In this document: piece by piece, positions 22,853 to 24,609 of the stretch
How the letters are laid out: each line of letters starts with the position of its first letter
Numbering within the stretch: position 1 is the stretch's first letter
Virus record (IMG/VR): IMGVR_UViG_3300006790_000107
Coordinates: 1-24,609 of that record
Source: a virus
Direction: 5' to 3' (one strand)
Length of the DNA: 24,609 nt
Notes under the pieces: generated by a model
Seen by the model: only the letters and a program-made list of their open reading frames with translations
Database searches by the model: none
Told to the model about the DNA's origin: nothing
Program-made: the position numbers and the translations under genes

Positions 22853-24609
22853 ATGGTTCTTCAAGTAATGCCAGCGGGTATCCCTTTCGCAGCAGGGGGA
22901 TACCGGGTCAACAGTTCTATCTATCTGGACGGCAGCGCGGATTATCTGACTTGGACGCCGAGTGGCGCGGGGGATAATAAAACCGGCACACTGTCTTTCT
23001 GGATAAAGCGCAATGAGACAGGGGCAACTCATCAACTGTTCCATGCTCGCTCATCCTCCGGGTCAAGCCAGTTGAGTATGAACAGTTCCAATGTCCTCTA
23101 TTGGCGCTTGGAGGATACGGCAGGGGCGCAAGTTGGCCAATTAACGTCAACTCAAGTGTTTCGTGATCTCACGGCTTGGATGCACGTAGTTGTCAACTTT
23201 GATACGACAAACGGCACCGCTGGAAACCGAATGCGTATGTATGTCAATGGTTCAGAGGTTACGGATTTCAGTGCTGATGTAAACCCGTCACTAAACGCTG
23301 ACAGCACAATCATGGATGCCGCAGCGCATTACATCGGGGCCACTCACGTACCTGATAGTTACGCCGAGGTATATTTAGCTGAGTACATCTACATTGACGG
23401 CACTCAACTCGACGCCACCTCATTCGGTGAAGCCGACGCTGACACAGGCGAGTGGGTGCCGATTGATCCTTCTGGCTTGACCTTCGGCACCAATGGGTTC
23501 TGGCTTGATTTCGCCGTGGCCCCTGGAACAAGCAACGGTGCTGGCACTGACGTATCTGGGAACGGTAATCACTTCACCGAAACCTCGCTAACAGCGGCGC
23601 AGCAAGTAACAGATGTCCCCACCAACACGGCGGCTGACGATGAGGGGAACTTTTGCACATGGAACCCTCTGGATAAAGATAGCTCCATCACACTATCGAA
23701 CGGGAACCTGTCAACAAGTGGGGGAGCATCAGGTGGTGATCTTGTGCTCGGCACTTTCCGAGTTAATTCGGGCAAGTGGTATTGGGAAGTTGACATCGCA
23801 TCAAACGCAGGTAACTGGCGTGTCGGCATAGGTAACGTCGACTACACCAGTGCAAACAGTAATTACCCCGGCGCTGATGACGATAGCTGGGGCGCTCAGA
23901 TGGACAGTACGTCTGACTTCCGCACATACCATAACGGCTCCTATACGTCGCACACCATGTCGCCTGTTGCCACCACGAGCGATAAGGTGCTTGTTGCTCT
24001 GGATGCCGACAACGATAAGCTCTGGCTGGGTCGGTACGATGACAGCGCAGGGGTGACGGAGTGGGCTGATAGCACGACGGGGTGGACGGGTGATCCCTCT
24101 GCTGGCACGAATGCAACATTCACCCTAGATAGTGGTGGGTATATCCCCGCGTATGGGGCTTTTTCGTCATCCAGTGACAGCACCGTTAACTTCGGCGCGT
24201 CTGCGTTCTCAGGAAGTGTGCCAACAGACTTTAAGGCACTCAATACAGCCAACCTCCCCACGCCCACGGTGACGGACCCGAGTGCTTATTTCGCCAGTCT
24301 TTTGTACACGGGGAACGGGACAGCTATTGGTAGCGCGGGTAACGCTATCACTGGTGCTGGCTTCCAGCCTGATTTTGTCTGGATCAAAAACCGTGATGCG
24401 GCTGACGAACATATGCTCTATGACGTAGTTCGCGGTGCGACGAAAGACCTAAACAGCGACAGCACGAGCGCAGAAGCAACTGATACTGAAGGTCTGTCCA
24501 CGTTTGACAGCGATGGATTTACTGTCGGCAGTAATGTCGCCGTTAACACCAATACGGAGAACTATGTAGCTTGGTGTTTCAAAGCCGGTGGTTCCGCATC
24601 TTCCAATAC
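22853..24609 (+). CDS. LamG/SPRY-like receptor-binding tail protein (partial)
   Basis: The frame is open from ATG 22853 to the window end, 585 codons, with no stop; the C-terminus lies outside. The site GGTGG (22842-22846) is 6 bases before the ATG. Residues about 20-190 look like a LamG/concanavalin-like domain (SSIYLDGSADYLTW, GTLSFWIKRNE, WMHVVVNFDT, RMYVNGSEV, YLAEYIYIDG). About 300-455 is SPRY-like (GKWYWEVDIASNAGNWRVGI, then SDKVLVALDADNDKLWLG). About 503-580 carries a block common in phage tail proteins (FQPDFVWIKNRD through DGFTVGSN and YVAWCFKAGG). These modules suggest glycan or surface binding. It lacks its own tail-attachment domain, so it may sit on the preceding fibre. Confidence 0.88.
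   Translation, partial: MVLQVMPAGIPFAAGGYRVNSSIYLDGSADYLTWTPSGAGDNKTGTLSFWIKRNETGATHQLFHARSSSGSSQLSMNSSNVLYWRLEDTAGAQVGQLTSTQVFRDLTAWMHVVVNFDTTNGTAGNRMRMYVNGSEVTDFSADVNPSLNADSTIMDAAAHYIGATHVPDSYAEVYLAEYIYIDGTQLDATSFGEADADTGEWVPIDPSGLTFGTNGFWLDFAVAPGTSNGAGTDVSGNGNHFTETSLTAAQQVTDVPTNTAADDEGNFCTWNPLDKDSSITLSNGNLSTSGGASGGDLVLGTFRVNSGKWYWEVDIASNAGNWRVGIGNVDYTSANSNYPGADDDSWGAQMDSTSDFRTYHNGSYTSHTMSPVATTSDKVLVALDADNDKLWLGRYDDSAGVTEWADSTTGWTGDPSAGTNATFTLDSGGYIPAYGAFSSSSDSTVNFGASAFSGSVPTDFKALNTANLPTPTVTDPSAYFASLLYTGNGTAIGSAGNAITGAGFQPDFVWIKNRDAADEHMLYDVVRGATKDLNSDSTSAEATDTEGLSTFDSDGFTVGSNVAVNTNTENYVAWCFKAGGSASSN

Noticed and set aside
1-24609. tRNA genes, CRISPR arrays, insertion sequences and integrase.
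   Set aside because: None seen on reading either strand; the only tandem repeats are in the fibre stalk.

Overview
This window is the packaging, head, tail and ejection-protein region of a tailed phage (or prophage) with a short, T7-like tail. All credible genes lie on the + strand. They are packed with ATGA, TAATG or GTGA start/stop overlaps or short gaps. The order portal, scaffold, capsid, tail tubular A, tail tubular B, three internal virion proteins, fibre matches T7 genes 8-9-10-11-12-14-15-16-17, and most lengths match the T7 proteins. Unlike T7, the terminase genes sit at the left end, and no single-subunit RNA polymerase, replication, lysis or integration gene is visible. The host is probably a Gram-negative bacterium, because this virion plan (internal core proteins, tail tube, gp17-type fibre) is typical of podophages of Proteobacteria. 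The exact host cannot be read from the sequence.

Layout. 1-242: non-coding leader with a weak promoter and a perfect 12-bp palindrome. 243-602: AT-hook protein, probable small terminase. 603-2246: a cassette placed between the terminase subunits. It holds a C5-cytosine DNA methyltransferase with its own promoter and a palindrome over the -10, a second long gene overprinted in the +1 frame of the methyltransferase, a 55-residue helix-turn-helix protein and a 2OG-Fe(II) oxygenase. 2239-4547: large terminase, a GNAT acetyltransferase and three very small proteins coupled by stop/start overlaps. 4528-6417: three probable virion proteins rich in beta-strand sequence. 6414-10796: portal, Bbp19-like protein, scaffold, a small nested gene, major capsid protein and probable decoration protein. 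A GC-rich hairpin at 10804-10825 follows, at the position where T7 has its terminator T-phi. 10847-21317: tail tubular A and B and three ejection proteins. 21361-24609: a fibre with a T7 gp17-like N-terminus and a second receptor-binding-type protein (LamG-like, SPRY-like and a phage C-terminal repeat) that runs off the window end.

How the genes work together. The terminase pair fills the head through the portal. Scaffold and capsid build the shell. The tubular proteins make the tail, and the three internal proteins are ejected to carry DNA across the envelope. The fibre and the LamG/SPRY protein contact the host. The methyltransferase cassette probably protects or marks the phage DNA. The most unusual feature is the dual-coded methyltransferase locus. 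Its +1-frame gene has a strong ribosome binding site, and the motif IX-like segment of the methyltransferase family lies in that second frame while motif X lies in the first.
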